Origin: Provencibacterium sp.
GTDB lineage: Bacteria > Bacillota > Clostridia > Oscillospirales > Ruminococcaceae
Direction of reading: 5' to 3'
Assembly (NCBI GenBank): GCA_022792175.1
Contig: JAAWAN010000037.1
Span: 22,523 to 86,522 of the forward strand
DNA length: 64,000 nucleotides
The position numbers and the translations under genes were made by a program. The notes below the pieces were generated by a model. The model saw only the letters and a list, made by a program, of their open reading frames with translations. It searched no databases and had not been told where the DNA came from. Shown here in pieces: positions 7,590 through 15,489 of this stretch (its first letter is position 1; every line of letters begins with the position of its first letter).

Positions 7590-8282
7590 CTACTCTTTGA
7601 CCTCGAATTTATAGCCCACACCCCAGACGGTTTTGAGGCTCCACTGGTCGCTGACCCCCTCCAGCTTCTCGCGCAGGCGTTTGACATGGACATCCACCGT
7701 CCGGCTGTCCCCATAATATTCAAAGCCCCATACCTCATCGAGCAGCTGGTCGCGGGTATAAACCCGGTTGGGGTTGGAGGCGAGGTGGTAGAGAAGCTCC
7801 AGCTCCTTGGGCGGCGTATCAACGACGCGGCCATCCACCTTGAGCTCATACTTAGTCATATTGACCACCAGCTTATCATAGGAAACCTCCTTGATATCGG
7901 GCATATCGCCCGCCTTGCCGGTGCGGCGCATAACCGCCTTGATGCGGGCGACAATCTCCTTGGCATCAAAGGGCTTGACAACATAGTCATCCGCACCCAG
8001 CTCAAGGCCGAGCACCTTATCAAAGGTTTCCCCCTTGGCGGTAATCATAATGATGGGGCAATTGGATTTTTTGCGGATTTCCCGGCAGACCTGCCAGCCA
8101 TCGAGCTTGGGCATCATGATATCGAGCAGCACGATATCCGGGGGTTCCTCGGCAAATTTTTCGAGCGCGCGTTCGCCATCCGCCGCAATGGTGACAGCAT
8201 AGCCCTCCTTTTCAAGATACAGACGCAGCAGCTCTGCAATGTTCTGGTCATCATCAGCTACCAGTATTTTGCCTATCGGCAC
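7590..8282 (-). CDS. OmpR/PhoP-family response regulator
   Basis: A ~230-residue regulator with a receiver domain (acidic pocket VADDDQ, phospho-acceptor D in PDIVLLDIMMPKLDG, conserved K in VVKPFDAKE) and a C-terminal winged helix (PPKELELLYHLASNPNRVYT, then RTVDVHVKRLREKLE). Two GTG codons compete. The one at 8282 is preferred because AGAGGAG sits nine bases upstream; the one at 8291 abuts that site. It is first in a leftward regulator-kinase-htrA unit. A perfect TATAAT on the minus strand at 8365-8360 is a likely -10. Confidence 0.93.
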   Translation of the reverse strand: MPIGKILVADDDQNIAELLRLYLEKEGYAVTIAADGERALEKFAEEPPDIVLLDIMMPKLDGWQVCREIRKKSNCPIIMITAKGETFDKVLGLELGADDYVVKPFDAKEIVARIKAVMRRTGKAGDMPDIKEVSYDKLVVNMTKYELKVDGRVVDTPPKELELLYHLASNPNRVYTRDQLLDEVWGFEYYGDSRTVDVHVKRLREKLEGVSDQWSLKTVWGVGYKFEVKE

Positions 8283-8359
8283 CTTGCTCACTCTCCTCTT
8301 TGCAGCGGACGGCCCGCCGTCCGGATTTCGGGCAGAAAAATCCCGATCGTTGTATTTCT

Positions 8360-8390
8360 ATTATACCGCATTCGGGCAGGACTTGGTGAA
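8360..8390 (-). promoter_or_regulatory. Promoter for the regulator-kinase-htrA unit
   Basis: A perfect minus-strand TATAAT at 8365-8360, about 75 bases before the response regulator start. The best -35 is TTCACC (8390-8385) at a long 19-base spacing, so activation, possibly autoregulation, may be needed. Confidence 0.5.
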
Positions 8391-8444
8391 ATTTTTTTGA
8401 ACGCTTGCCTGTTTTCCGGTAAAAAAGCATAGGAAAGAGGCGGC

Positions 8445-8490
8445 AAAAAGAACAGCGGCCCCTCTTTTTGAAGGAGCCGCCGCTCTTTTT
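8445..8490 (-). terminator. Terminator of the probable small RNA
   Basis: A 15-bp stem with two mismatches (8445-8459 with 8476-8490), running into TTTTTG on the minus strand. No minus-strand protein gene ends here, so it most plausibly ends the structured RNA at 8525-8690. It also has a T-run on the plus strand. Confidence 0.55.
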
Positions 8491-8524
8491 TCTTTGCGGG
8501 GGTCTGCAGCCGTTTTTTTCCGTC

Positions 8525-8690
8525 TGCAGAAGAAAGCCTGCAGATTGGCCAGATACCGCTCATATACAAGCCTATTCCGGGAGCCCGGCCGCTGTTTCAA
8601 GGCTGAACTGCGCCCCCCGGAATACCCGCCTGATAAACATGGGGAGAGACTATCTCGCTCACCGGGAGGTTGAGGCTGCTCTGCATCCTG
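8525..8690 (-). ncRNA. ssrS: Probable 6S-like RNA
   Basis: Read on the minus strand, this gene-free segment folds like 6S RNA. A closing stem pairs GCAG..AGCC (8684-8674) with GGCT..CTGC (8538-8526). A second stem, GCGAGATA with TATCTGGC, has one mismatch. Unpaired stretches of ~20 bases on both sides form a central bubble, and a long apical hairpin has a perfect 9-bp TATTCCGGG/CCCGGAATA stem with a TTCA-GCCT-TGAA tip. A -10-like TATCCT (8697-8692) would start the RNA near 8685, and a terminator follows at 8490-8445. 6S RNA mimics an open promoter and holds sigma-A polymerase in stationary phase. Identified from structure by eye; no covariance model was run, and the -35 is poor. Confidence 0.5.
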
Positions 8691-8759
8691 CAGGATATGG
8701 AGCACCCTGCGAAGTTCTGTGTTTGCAGCTCCTGTGCCTTTAAATCGTCCCCCCAGCCA

Positions 8760-8788
8760 TTCTTATCTGCGGCTGCCTGTGCTATAAT
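8760..8788 (+). promoter_or_regulatory. Promoter of the amidohydrolase gene
   Basis: Extended -10, TGC-TATAAT (TATAAT at 8783-8788), with a weak TTCTTA (8760-8765) 17 bases upstream. The gene starts at 8822. Confidence 0.6.
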
Positions 8789-8821
8789 AATCTTCAGACC
8801 ACCTCAGAAAGGAGAAGCCTT

Positions 8822-9733
8822 ATGAAAATCATCGATGCGCACGCCCATGTCGTGCAGTGTATTGCGGGGACCGGCTCCCAGGGGGAGCTGCGCCCCTGCG
8901 GCGGCGGACGGGCTGTCTATGCGACAGGAAACAGTTTTCAGATTCTTCCGCCGGAGATTGGCGAATATGACGCCACCCCGCAGGCTCTGCTGCGGGTGAT
9001 GGATGCCCACGGCGTCGAAAAGGCGGTGCTGCTGCAGGGGAACTACTTCGGCTTTCAGAACCTTTATACCTGGCAGGCGGTGCAGGACTATCCCGAGCGC
9101 TTCATCGGGGCGGCCAGCTATGATCCGTTTTCCGTTTCAGCCGAGGCCATTCAAAAGCACCTGTTTGAGGAGCTGGGCTTTAAAATCATCAAAATGGAGG
9201 TCAGCAGCGGCTCGGGACTGATGGCCAACCATCCGCCGGTGGATCTGGACGGAGAGGTGATGCACGGGGTCTACCGCTATGCGGCGCAGCGGGGGCTGAC
9301 CTTTATTATCGATATCGGCAAGCCCCGCAGCGTCAGCTGGCAGGTGGATGCTCTCAGCCGCGCCATCGCCCGCTATCCGGAGATGACCTTTGTTGTCTGC
9401 CACCTGCTCTCCCCGCAGCTTCAGGATGGCGAGCTGCTCCGGCGCTCACTCGAAAAGCTGGCGCTGCCGAATGTCTTTTTCGACCTGGCGGCGCTCTGCC
9501 TCAACAGCCAGCCGGAGACTTACCCCTACGAAACGGCACGGGGTTATGTACGGACTGCCGCGGACATTGTAGGGGCCGAGCGCCTTCTCTGGGGCAGCGA
9601 TATGCCCTCCGCCATGACGCGGGACAGCTACCGGCATTTTATCGACTTTGTCGCCCTGCATCCCGGGCTGCGGGAGGAGGAGAAGGAAAAAATCCTTTAC
9701 GATAACGCGCAGCAGCTGTTTTTTGCACAGTAA
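8822..9733 (+). CDS. Amidohydrolase-family metal-dependent hydrolase
   Basis: A 303-residue TIM-barrel protein of the amidohydrolase-2 type. It opens with the metal-binding MKIIDAHAHVV motif (HxH) and has a barrel strand ending in the FVVCHLLSP His. It ends with RLLWGSDMPSAMTRDSY, the Asp of which completes the site, and the C-terminal helix KEKILYDNAQQLF. Members act on carboxylates or lactones (for example ACMSD- and TIM-barrel decarboxylase-like enzymes); the substrate is unknown. The ATG follows AGAAAGGAGAAG. It is followed by a DUF3737 gene after 109 bases and may share its transcript. Confidence 0.85.
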   Translation: MKIIDAHAHVVQCIAGTGSQGELRPCGGGRAVYATGNSFQILPPEIGEYDATPQALLRVMDAHGVEKAVLLQGNYFGFQNLYTWQAVQDYPERFIGAASYDPFSVSAEAIQKHLFEELGFKIIKMEVSSGSGLMANHPPVDLDGEVMHGVYRYAAQRGLTFIIDIGKPRSVSWQVDALSRAIARYPEMTFVVCHLLSPQLQDGELLRRSLEKLALPNVFFDLAALCLNSQPETYPYETARGYVRTAADIVGAERLLWGSDMPSAMTRDSYRHFIDFVALHPGLREEEKEKILYDNAQQLFFAQ

Positions 9734-9842
9734 AAAAGAGGGGAGATACAGCCGCCGCTCTGCCGGATTTTACCCGCATCCCAGAGGCAGAGCAGCAATC
9801 GCCTTTCATACAGCAGGTGAAGAGACGAAAGGGAGGTTCACC

Positions 9843-10694
9843 ATGAAAACGATATCTGACAAAAGCTTTGATGAAGAAAGGGCGCTTTACGGCGAACAGG
9901 ACCTTTTGGTGCAAAACTGCTCGTTTGACGGCCCCGCCGACGGGGAGAGCGCCTTCAAGGAGGGGAAGGACCTTCAGGTGGAGGGGTGCTTTTTTAACCT
10001 GCGCTATCCCTTCTGGCACGATGAGGGTCTCCTCATCCGAAACTGTCGGATGAGCGGGCTCTGCCGGGCGGCCCTCTGGTATTCTCAGGATGTCAAAATC
10101 AGCGGCAGCCAGTTGCACGGCATCAAGGCCCTGCGGGAGTGCGCAAACATCCATATGCAGGACTGCGACATCCTCTCCCCGGAGTTTGGCTGGTCCACCC
10201 GGGGCATCCGGATGGAGGATTGCACCGCCCAGAGCGAATATTTTATGATGCGCTCCCAAAATCTCACCTTCCGGGGAGTCAGCATGCAGGGCAAATATTC
10301 CTTTCAGTATATCGAAAATGCCCTCTTCGAAAACTGCAGCTTCGACACCAAGGATGCCTTCTGGCATGGAAAAAATATCACCGTCAAAAACAGCACCGTC
10401 AAAGGGGAATACCTGGCCTGGTACAGTGAGGGCCTTACCTTTATAAACTGCAAAATCATCGGCACCCAGCCGCTTTGCTACTGCAAAAATCTGCAGCTCA
10501 TCGACTGCGAAATGATAGACGCCGACCTCGCTTTTGAGCGCTCAGAGGTAGAAGCCACCCTCACCGCCCCCATCCTCAGCATTAAAAACCCTCTCTCTGG
10601 ACACATCCGCGTTCCGGCGGTCGGGGAGATTATCCGGGACATTGAGGGAGCAGACGGAGAGATTATTGTGGGAAAACCGTGCCGGTGCGCCTGA
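9843..10694 (+). CDS. DUF3737 right-handed beta-helix protein
   Basis: A 283-residue cytoplasmic protein built from repeating short strands ending in N-C or D-C turns (LLVQNCSFDG, LLIRNCRMSG, IHMQDCDI, ALFENCSFDT, TFINCKIIG, LQLIDCEMID), the mark of a pectate-lyase-like parallel beta-helix. Length and pattern match the DUF3737 family, common in gut Firmicutes. No catalytic motif is recognisable and no signal peptide is present. The ATG follows AAAGGGAGG. Function unknown. It ends at a 22-bp perfect terminator stem. Confidence 0.8.
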   Translation: MKTISDKSFDEERALYGEQDLLVQNCSFDGPADGESAFKEGKDLQVEGCFFNLRYPFWHDEGLLIRNCRMSGLCRAALWYSQDVKISGSQLHGIKALRECANIHMQDCDILSPEFGWSTRGIRMEDCTAQSEYFMMRSQNLTFRGVSMQGKYSFQYIENALFENCSFDTKDAFWHGKNITVKNSTVKGEYLAWYSEGLTFINCKIIGTQPLCYCKNLQLIDCEMIDADLAFERSEVEATLTAPILSIKNPLSGHIRVPAVGEIIRDIEGADGEIIVGKPCRCA

Positions 10695-10742
10695 AAAAAG
10701 GGTCTGCTGCAAAATGCCTGCATTTTGCAGCAGACCCTTTTT
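10695..10742 (+). terminator. Terminator, related to the dispersed palindrome
   Basis: A 22-bp perfect stem (10695-10716 with 10721-10742) with a 4-base loop and a TTTTT end. Its core CTGCTGCAAAATGC..GCATTTTGCAGCAG closely resembles hairpin 1 of the dispersed elements at 12186 and 46518, so it may derive from one. Confidence 0.85.
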
Positions 10743-10753
10743 CCGGCAGCCGG

Positions 10754-11560
10754 TTAATCGGTCAAAAGCATCCTCGGCCAGTCCATAAAATAGAAGGGCT
10801 CGCCGCTTTCATTCTCCCAGCATTCGCGGACATAGCCTGCCAGAGGCATACCCTCCGGCACGGCGGCAGGCTTGCCGGTAGGGCTGAAGAAGACGAGGGC
10901 TGCATCGGCAGTGACGGCGAAGGTGTGGTTTTTCTCCGCCCATGGGGTGCGCAGGATGACATGCGTCCGGCTCTCCCGCTCTTTACCCAGCAGCCGGTAA
11001 AGATCGATGAACGGCAGCTCCATCCCCCGCAGCTGAATTTTGCCATCCTCCCGCGCAGAGGCAACGCACACCTCCTGAATATTCGCGGCCGGCTCCACAA
11101 AGGATATGCCGCCTGCCTGCATAAGCAGGAATCTTCCGCTGCAGGCAGCCGAGGAGGGGTTGGCCGCCCAGGGGGGGGCGGTCTGCTTCTTTCTTGCGGC
11201 AAACGTCTCATCAAACAGGCAGAGGATTCCGTCAGCAAGCTCCCGGATTTCATCGGCATAGATAGCGGCCTGTCTGCCTGTAAAGCCGGTGATTCGAATA
11301 GCCTCAATGGCGCCGTTAATGGCCAGAAGGTTCAGCCGCTGCGCGAGATCCATCGCTGCGGCCCTGTCTATCTCCCTTTCCTCTACGATGGCCCCTTCCG
11401 CCATAGCGTGGATAAGCGTCCCTGTTCTGCGGGTCTCCTCCGCCACGACCGCCAGGCCCTTCCCCTCGTTTTCCAGCGATGCGGCATGCGCGGCGATGAG
11501 CGTCGCCATCATCCACAGCCGTTCGCCGATGTGGTCCAGCTTCCAAAGCATGCGGTTCAT
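10754..11560 (-). CDS. Soluble MCP-tip-like plus CheW-like protein
   Basis: A 268-residue protein without membrane spans. Two segments resemble the cytoplasmic signalling tip of methyl-accepting chemotaxis proteins: residues ~23-46 (AAHAASLENEGKGLAVVAEE) and ~77-112 (LNLLAINGAIEAIRI, then YADEIRELAD). In real receptors this tip is NLLALNAAIEAARAGE..GFAVVADEIRKLAE. Residues ~143-262 look like a CheW domain (IQEVCVASA, then LRGMELPFIDLYRLLGKE). Receptor tips and CheW together normally bind the CheA kinase. No chemotaxis or flagellar gene is visible in the window. The ATG overlaps the sigma-factor stop by four bases, so the two are coupled; it may be a partner or anti-sigma-like regulator of that factor (inference). 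Confidence 0.6.
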   Translation of the reverse strand: MNRMLWKLDHIGERLWMMATLIAAHAASLENEGKGLAVVAEETRRTGTLIHAMAEGAIVEEREIDRAAAMDLAQRLNLLAINGAIEAIRITGFTGRQAAIYADEIRELADGILCLFDETFAARKKQTAPPWAANPSSAACSGRFLLMQAGGISFVEPAANIQEVCVASAREDGKIQLRGMELPFIDLYRLLGKERESRTHVILRTPWAEKNHTFAVTADAALVFFSPTGKPAAVPEGMPLAGYVRECWENESGEPFYFMDWPRMLLTD

Positions 11561-12069
11561 CCTTTTTCCTCCTCCGTATAAGCCAGAAATTTTGTTAACT
11601 GCGGACGCAGCTTTGCCAGCGCCCGCCGGTGGTGCGACAGCACCGTATTGAGCTGCAGGCCGTTTGCGCGGGCAATCTGCGCAAACGAAAAGTCCCCATA
11701 ATACCGTTCGGTGATGACAATTCGTTCAATGTCCCGCAGCGTTTTGAGCGATTCCAGAACAGCAGCGGTATCCTCCGTGCGGATGAGCTCCTCAACGATA
11801 TCGGATTCCTCCAGAAGAGAGGTCCCCTCCTCATCCAGATATACCCGCTTGAAATCCGCCGCCTGCGCCATAAATTTTCGATAGGCCAGCCGTATGCATA
11901 CCGTGGAAAGATACCCGTAGTTTTCCTTTTCCGGCGTATAGACCGTGCTCGCCCGCAGCCGCACATAGGCCTCCTGCACAATGTCATCTGCCAGCGAGGC
12001 CACATTGGGATATCCCGCAAATTTTCTCCGGATGAGCCGCAGCAGGCTGCTTCGCAGCTCCCCGTCCAT
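11557..12069 (-). CDS. RNA polymerase sigma-70 family (ECF-like) factor
   Basis: A 170-residue protein starting at the ATG at 12069, behind GGGAGG. Region 2 is seen at ~10-80 (LIRRKFAGYPNVASLADDIV, QEAYVRLRAS, then LSTVCIRLAYRKFM). Region 4 is at ~110-165 (LKTLRDIERIVITERYYGDF, then SFAQIARANGLQLNTVLSHH, RRALAKLRP). The order and size fit ECF-type factors. It overlaps the following MCP/CheW-like gene by ATGA, the place where anti-sigma genes usually sit. Upstream lies a copy of the dispersed palindromic element. Its target promoters are unknown. Confidence 0.85.
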   Translation of the reverse strand: MDGELRSSLLRLIRRKFAGYPNVASLADDIVQEAYVRLRASTVYTPEKENYGYLSTVCIRLAYRKFMAQAADFKRVYLDEEGTSLLEESDIVEELIRTEDTAAVLESLKTLRDIERIVITERYYGDFSFAQIARANGLQLNTVLSHHRRALAKLRPQLTKFLAYTEEEKG

Positions 12070-12185
12070 CCGACCACCTCCCAGCAACCGGTTTTGAAGG
12101 GCCCTTCACCCTTATAAAGCCCTTGGCCCGCCATTTTATTGCAGAGACCGGGAAAAATTCAGACGAAAGCAAACCCGACCCATAG

Positions 12186-12344
12186 AAAGGGGCTGTTGCA
12201 AAATGCAAGCATTTTGCAACAGCCCCTTCTGAAAAACGGCTTTTGACTCCACCAGAGCCAAATTTCGCCCGCAGTTCGCGGGCGAAAGCGCCCTTTTTCC
12301 GGTTCCTGCAGGCCGGAAAAAGCATTTTGCAACAGCTCCTTTTC
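12186..12344. repeat. Dispersed palindromic element, copy A
   Basis: About 159 bp between the flavin reductase stop and the sigma-factor gene. Hairpin 1: 20-bp stem (12187-12206 with 12209-12228). Hairpin 3: TTTCGCCCGC/GCGGGCGAAA (263-272 with 278-287 after 12000). Hairpin 4: TTTTTCCGG/CCGGAAAAA (12294-12302 with 12313-12321). The right end GCATTTTGCAACAGCT repeats the right arm of hairpin 1, so the left arm can pair with either, and the ends form terminal inverted repeats. Copy B at 46518 has the same order of structures with different stem sequences. Confidence 0.75.
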
Positions 12345-12369
12345 GCCCGGGAAAACGGGAACCAATCCC

Positions 12370-12867
12370 CTACTTTTTCAAAACATCGGTAATCTCTGCC
12401 ACATACATCCGGTGATAGTCCGCATTATAAAATTTCTCAATAGCCGGGTCAAGAAAGTGGCTCGGTTCCAGATCGCTGAAATAAAGTTTTTTGCAGAGAA
12501 GAACGAGCGAAGCCTCGGCATAATAGGGGGTATCTCCCTCAAAAAGGGGAGTAAAGGAGCAGGCCGCCGCCTTATCGATATCCCTTCCGGACTCCCTGCC
12601 ACACAGCTGCAGCTGCGGACGAAAGCTCTCCTCATAAAAGGTGAGGGAGAAACGGTCGTTTTCCTCCAGCAGCCCATAGGTAAATCGGGTCGGCCGCACA
12701 AAGATAAAGGCGACCTCCTTCCCCCAGAGCACTCCCACGCCGCCCCAGCTGGCGGTCATACAGTTGTGCTTTTCGCGGCTGCCGGCGGTAATCAGCATCC
12801 AGCGGTCCCCAATGAGGGAAAAGGGATTCTCGGTCAGCGCCCTGGGCGAGAGATGGTTCCACTCCAT
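12370..12867 (-). CDS. Flavin reductase-like (FMN-binding) protein
   Basis: A 165-residue protein of the flavin_reduct/FMN-binding split-barrel type. The N-terminal NPFSLIGDRWMLITAG is followed by MTASWGGVGVLWGKEVAFIF (the family's T-x-S-W flavin phosphate segment) and RPTRFTYGLLEENDRFSLTF, then LCGRESGRDIDKAAA. Clostridial members of this size reduce or bind FMN and often serve unknown oxidoreductases. The ATG follows GAAAGGATG. It stands alone between ychF and a dispersed palindromic element. Confidence 0.82.
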   Translation of the reverse strand: MEWNHLSPRALTENPFSLIGDRWMLITAGSREKHNCMTASWGGVGVLWGKEVAFIFVRPTRFTYGLLEENDRFSLTFYEESFRPQLQLCGRESGRDIDKAAACSFTPLFEGDTPYYAEASLVLLCKKLYFSDLEPSHFLDPAIEKFYNADYHRMYVAEITDVLKK

Positions 12868-12942
12868 ATCTTATCATCCTTTCTTCTCGGGGCCCGGCCG
12901 CCCCCGGCAGCCGGTTTTTGCTCACAAAAGTATTCTATGCGC

Positions 12943-14037
12943 CTAAACGTTGAATCGGAACAGGACAATGTCCCCATCCTGCATCACATAATCCTTGCCC
13001 TCAATGCGCACCAGCCCCTTCTCCTTAGCCGCCGCCATCGAGCCGCAGGCCATCAGCTCATCAAAGCCGATGACCTCGGCGCGGATAAAACCGCGCTCAA
13101 AATCCGAATGGATCTTTCCCGCCGCCTGCGGGGCGCGGGTCCCCTTGCGGATGGTCCAGGCCCGCACCTCCGGCTTTCCGGCCGTCAGGTAGGAGATGAG
13201 GCCCAAAAGCGAATAGCTGGCGGTAATCAGCCGGTCAAGGCCGGACTCTTCCAGCCCCAGATCCTGCAAGAACAGCAACCGGTCCTCTGCGGACATGCCC
13301 GCCAGCTCTTCCTCGAGCCTGGCGCAGATGGGCATCACCTGCGCGCCCTCGGCCGCGGCGATCTGCTCCACCTCCCGGTAGAAGGGATTATCCGCTAATC
13401 CGGCAAAGTCCTTTTCGCTCAGGTTAGCCGCATAAATCACCGGCTTGGCGCTCAGCAGCGGAATCGATGCCAGAAGCGCCTCTTCCTCCTCGCTCTCGCA
13501 GGAGAAGCCGCGCGCGCTTTTACCGCTCTCCAGGTGTTCCCTGAGGCGCTGCAGCATCTCCAGCTCGGTTTTAAATTTTTTATCCCCTTTGGCCGCCTTG
13601 GCGGTGCGGTCAATCCGCCGCTCGAGCAGGTCGATATCGGAAAAGATAAGCTCCAGGTTGATGGTTTCGATATCCCGGCGCGGGCCGATCGAGCCATCCA
13701 CATGGATAATCTCCCCATCCTCAAAGCAGCGCACAACGTGGATGATAGCATCTACCTCCCGGATATTCGAAAGGAACTTGTTGCCCAGCCCCTCCCCCTT
13801 GGAGGCGCCGCGCACCAGCCCCGCAATATCGCACAGCTCAATGGTGGCCGGAGTGAACTTCTCCGGCTCATACATCTCGGCCAGCTTATCCAGCCGCCGG
13901 TCGGGAACACTGACCATGCCGATATTCGGCTCAATGGTGCAGAAGGGATAGTTGGCGCTTCCCGCGCCCGCATTGGTGATGGCATTAAAGAGGGTGGACT
14001 TGCCGACATTCGGCAGCCCGACAACGCCGAGCTTCAT
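12943..14037 (-). CDS. ychF: Redox-regulated ATPase YchF (Obg-like)
   Basis: A 364-residue protein, the usual YchF length. P-loop GLPNVGKST (7-15), a switch region LCDIAGLVRGASKGEGLGNK, the degenerate N-x-x-E in place of NKxD (AANLSEKDF) that turns specificity to ATP, a coiled coil (~130-165) and the C-terminal TGS domain (SYLTAGKPEVRAWTIRKGTR, IHSDFERGFIRAEV, DGDIVLFRFNV). YchF binds the 70S ribosome and affects oxidative-stress responses. The highly conserved sequence makes the call secure. It ends 75 bases before the flavin reductase gene. Confidence 0.96.
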   Translation of the reverse strand: MKLGVVGLPNVGKSTLFNAITNAGAGSANYPFCTIEPNIGMVSVPDRRLDKLAEMYEPEKFTPATIELCDIAGLVRGASKGEGLGNKFLSNIREVDAIIHVVRCFEDGEIIHVDGSIGPRRDIETINLELIFSDIDLLERRIDRTAKAAKGDKKFKTELEMLQRLREHLESGKSARGFSCESEEEEALLASIPLLSAKPVIYAANLSEKDFAGLADNPFYREVEQIAAAEGAQVMPICARLEEELAGMSAEDRLLFLQDLGLEESGLDRLITASYSLLGLISYLTAGKPEVRAWTIRKGTRAPQAAGKIHSDFERGFIRAEVIGFDELMACGSMAAAKEKGLVRIEGKDYVMQDGDIVLFRFNV

Positions 14038-14121
14038 AAAATATCGTCCTTTCTTGCCGGGCCTCTCCCGGAGAATATTTTTTATCTGCGGTCTTCCTTT
14101 GGCCGGACAGGCCGCGCCGGC

Positions 14122-15489
14122 CTAAAGATAGATCTTCCCATCAGGAATAATTTCCCTGCGCTTTTGTCCGGTGCGCATCGACATGGATAAAACAAAGGCG
14201 ACCGGTCCCACGCGGCCGATGAACATGGTTAAAATCAACACCATTTTGGAGGGCAGGTTGGCCGCCGCTGTTACGCCCGCACTCAGCCCCGCCGTAGAAA
14301 AGGCGGAGACCGTTTCGAAAATAACGTCAATCCCCGTCAGCCCCCGGTCGTTGATATGGGCGGTACCGTTGATAATCAGCGAGGTCACGCCGATAATGGC
14401 AAGGCCCAGCGTCACCACCGCCATCGCCTTATAAACGACGCTTTTCGGAACGCGGCGCTTATGAATCATCGTATCCTCCTGCCCCCGCGAGGCGCAGACC
14501 ACCGTCATCAGCAGAACGGCCGCCGCCGTCACCTTGACACCTCCGCCGGTAGAACCGGGAGCCGCGCCGATAAACATCAAAAGAATGCCGATCACCTTGG
14601 TAATCTCCCGCATTCCGCCGATATCCACCGAGTTGAAGCCGGCCGTCCGAAAGGAGACCGACTGGAAAAGGGCGGCGTTTATCCGCTCAAAAAAGGAGAG
14701 CGGCCCCAGCGTGCGCGGATTGCTCCACTCGAGAATGAGAAACATCGCCGCGCCGAAAAGGATAAGTAAGACGGTCATTTTGAGCACAATCCGGGTGTGC
14801 AGCTGCAGCCGGCGGGTTTTATGCCACTCGAAGAGATCCCGCCAGACCACAAAGCCGAGGCCGCCGAACACAATCAGCAGCATCAGCGTAAAAAGTACCA
14901 CTGGCGCGCCGTTGTATCCGCTCAGCGAAGCAAACGGCCCCTCCCGGCCCAGAATATCAAAGCCGGCGTTGCAGTAGGCGGATACCGCCAGAAAAATCGA
15001 AATGGCCAGCCCCTTCCCGCCATATTTGGGAACAAAAACGGTGCAGAGCAGCAGCGCCCCCGCCGTTTCCACCACCACCGAGGTGAGCACGGCCAGGCGA
15101 ATCAGGCGCGGCATATCGGCCATTGTATCTGCGCTCACCGATTCGGAAGCCAGCTGCATATCCCGAAGGCCCAGCTTTTTGCCGATAATGAGGTTGAAAA
15201 ACGCGGTAAAGGTCACCAGCCCCAGCCCTCCCACCTGAATAAGGCAGAGAATGACCGCCTGCCCGAAGGGGGAAAAATGGGTGTAGGTATCATAAATAAC
15301 CAGCCCGGTTACGCAGGTGGCGCTTGTGGCGGTAAAAAGGGCGTTCCAAAGCGGGGTAACAGCGCCGGAGCGGCTGGAAAAGGGCAGCATGAGCAGCAGT
15401 GTCCCCATCAGGATGATGGCGGCAAAGCTATAAACAATCATCCTTGCCGGGGCCCTGGCCGGCGCAGCCCGGCGAACATCTTTTTTCAA
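14122..15489 (-). CDS. ktrB: TrkH/KtrB-family potassium channel subunit
   Basis: A 455-residue membrane protein with four M1-P-M2 repeats. Each pore helix is followed by a selectivity-filter-like segment (TSATCVTGLV, VSAYCNAGFD, SVSFRTAGFN, VSAFSTAGLS). The GGGVKVTA gate loop (APGSTGGGVK) is present. KtrB takes up potassium with a cytosolic KtrA ring; no ktrA is next to it. The TTG at 15489 is chosen: it overlaps the Nudix stop as TTGA and follows GAGAGGACAGG, whereas the upstream ATG at 15543 lacks a binding site. Probably coupled to the Nudix gene. Confidence 0.92.
   Translation of the reverse strand: MKKDVRRAAPARAPARMIVYSFAAIILMGTLLLMLPFSSRSGAVTPLWNALFTATSATCVTGLVIYDTYTHFSPFGQAVILCLIQVGGLGLVTFTAFFNLIIGKKLGLRDMQLASESVSADTMADMPRLIRLAVLTSVVVETAGALLLCTVFVPKYGGKGLAISIFLAVSAYCNAGFDILGREGPFASLSGYNGAPVVLFTLMLLIVFGGLGFVVWRDLFEWHKTRRLQLHTRIVLKMTVLLILFGAAMFLILEWSNPRTLGPLSFFERINAALFQSVSFRTAGFNSVDIGGMREITKVIGILLMFIGAAPGSTGGGVKVTAAAVLLMTVVCASRGQEDTMIHKRRVPKSVVYKAMAVVTLGLAIIGVTSLIINGTAHINDRGLTGIDVIFETVSAFSTAGLSAGVTAAANLPSKMVLILTMFIGRVGPVAFVLSMSMRTGQKRREIIPDGKIYL

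Noticed and set aside
7263..8432. A 389-codon plus-strand open frame opposite the kinase and regulator
   Set aside because: It overlaps clear histidine kinase and response regulator domains on the other strand and shows no family features.
8361..8705. A 114-codon minus-strand frame upstream of the response regulator
   Set aside because: Low-complexity composition, no ribosome binding site, and it overlaps the folded RNA and terminator described at 8445-8690.
12159..12365. Short frames such as those reading CRNRKK..KCLHFA through the palindromic elements
   Set aside because: They are translations of the repeat itself; the same residues recur at 46430-46657 only because the DNA element recurs.
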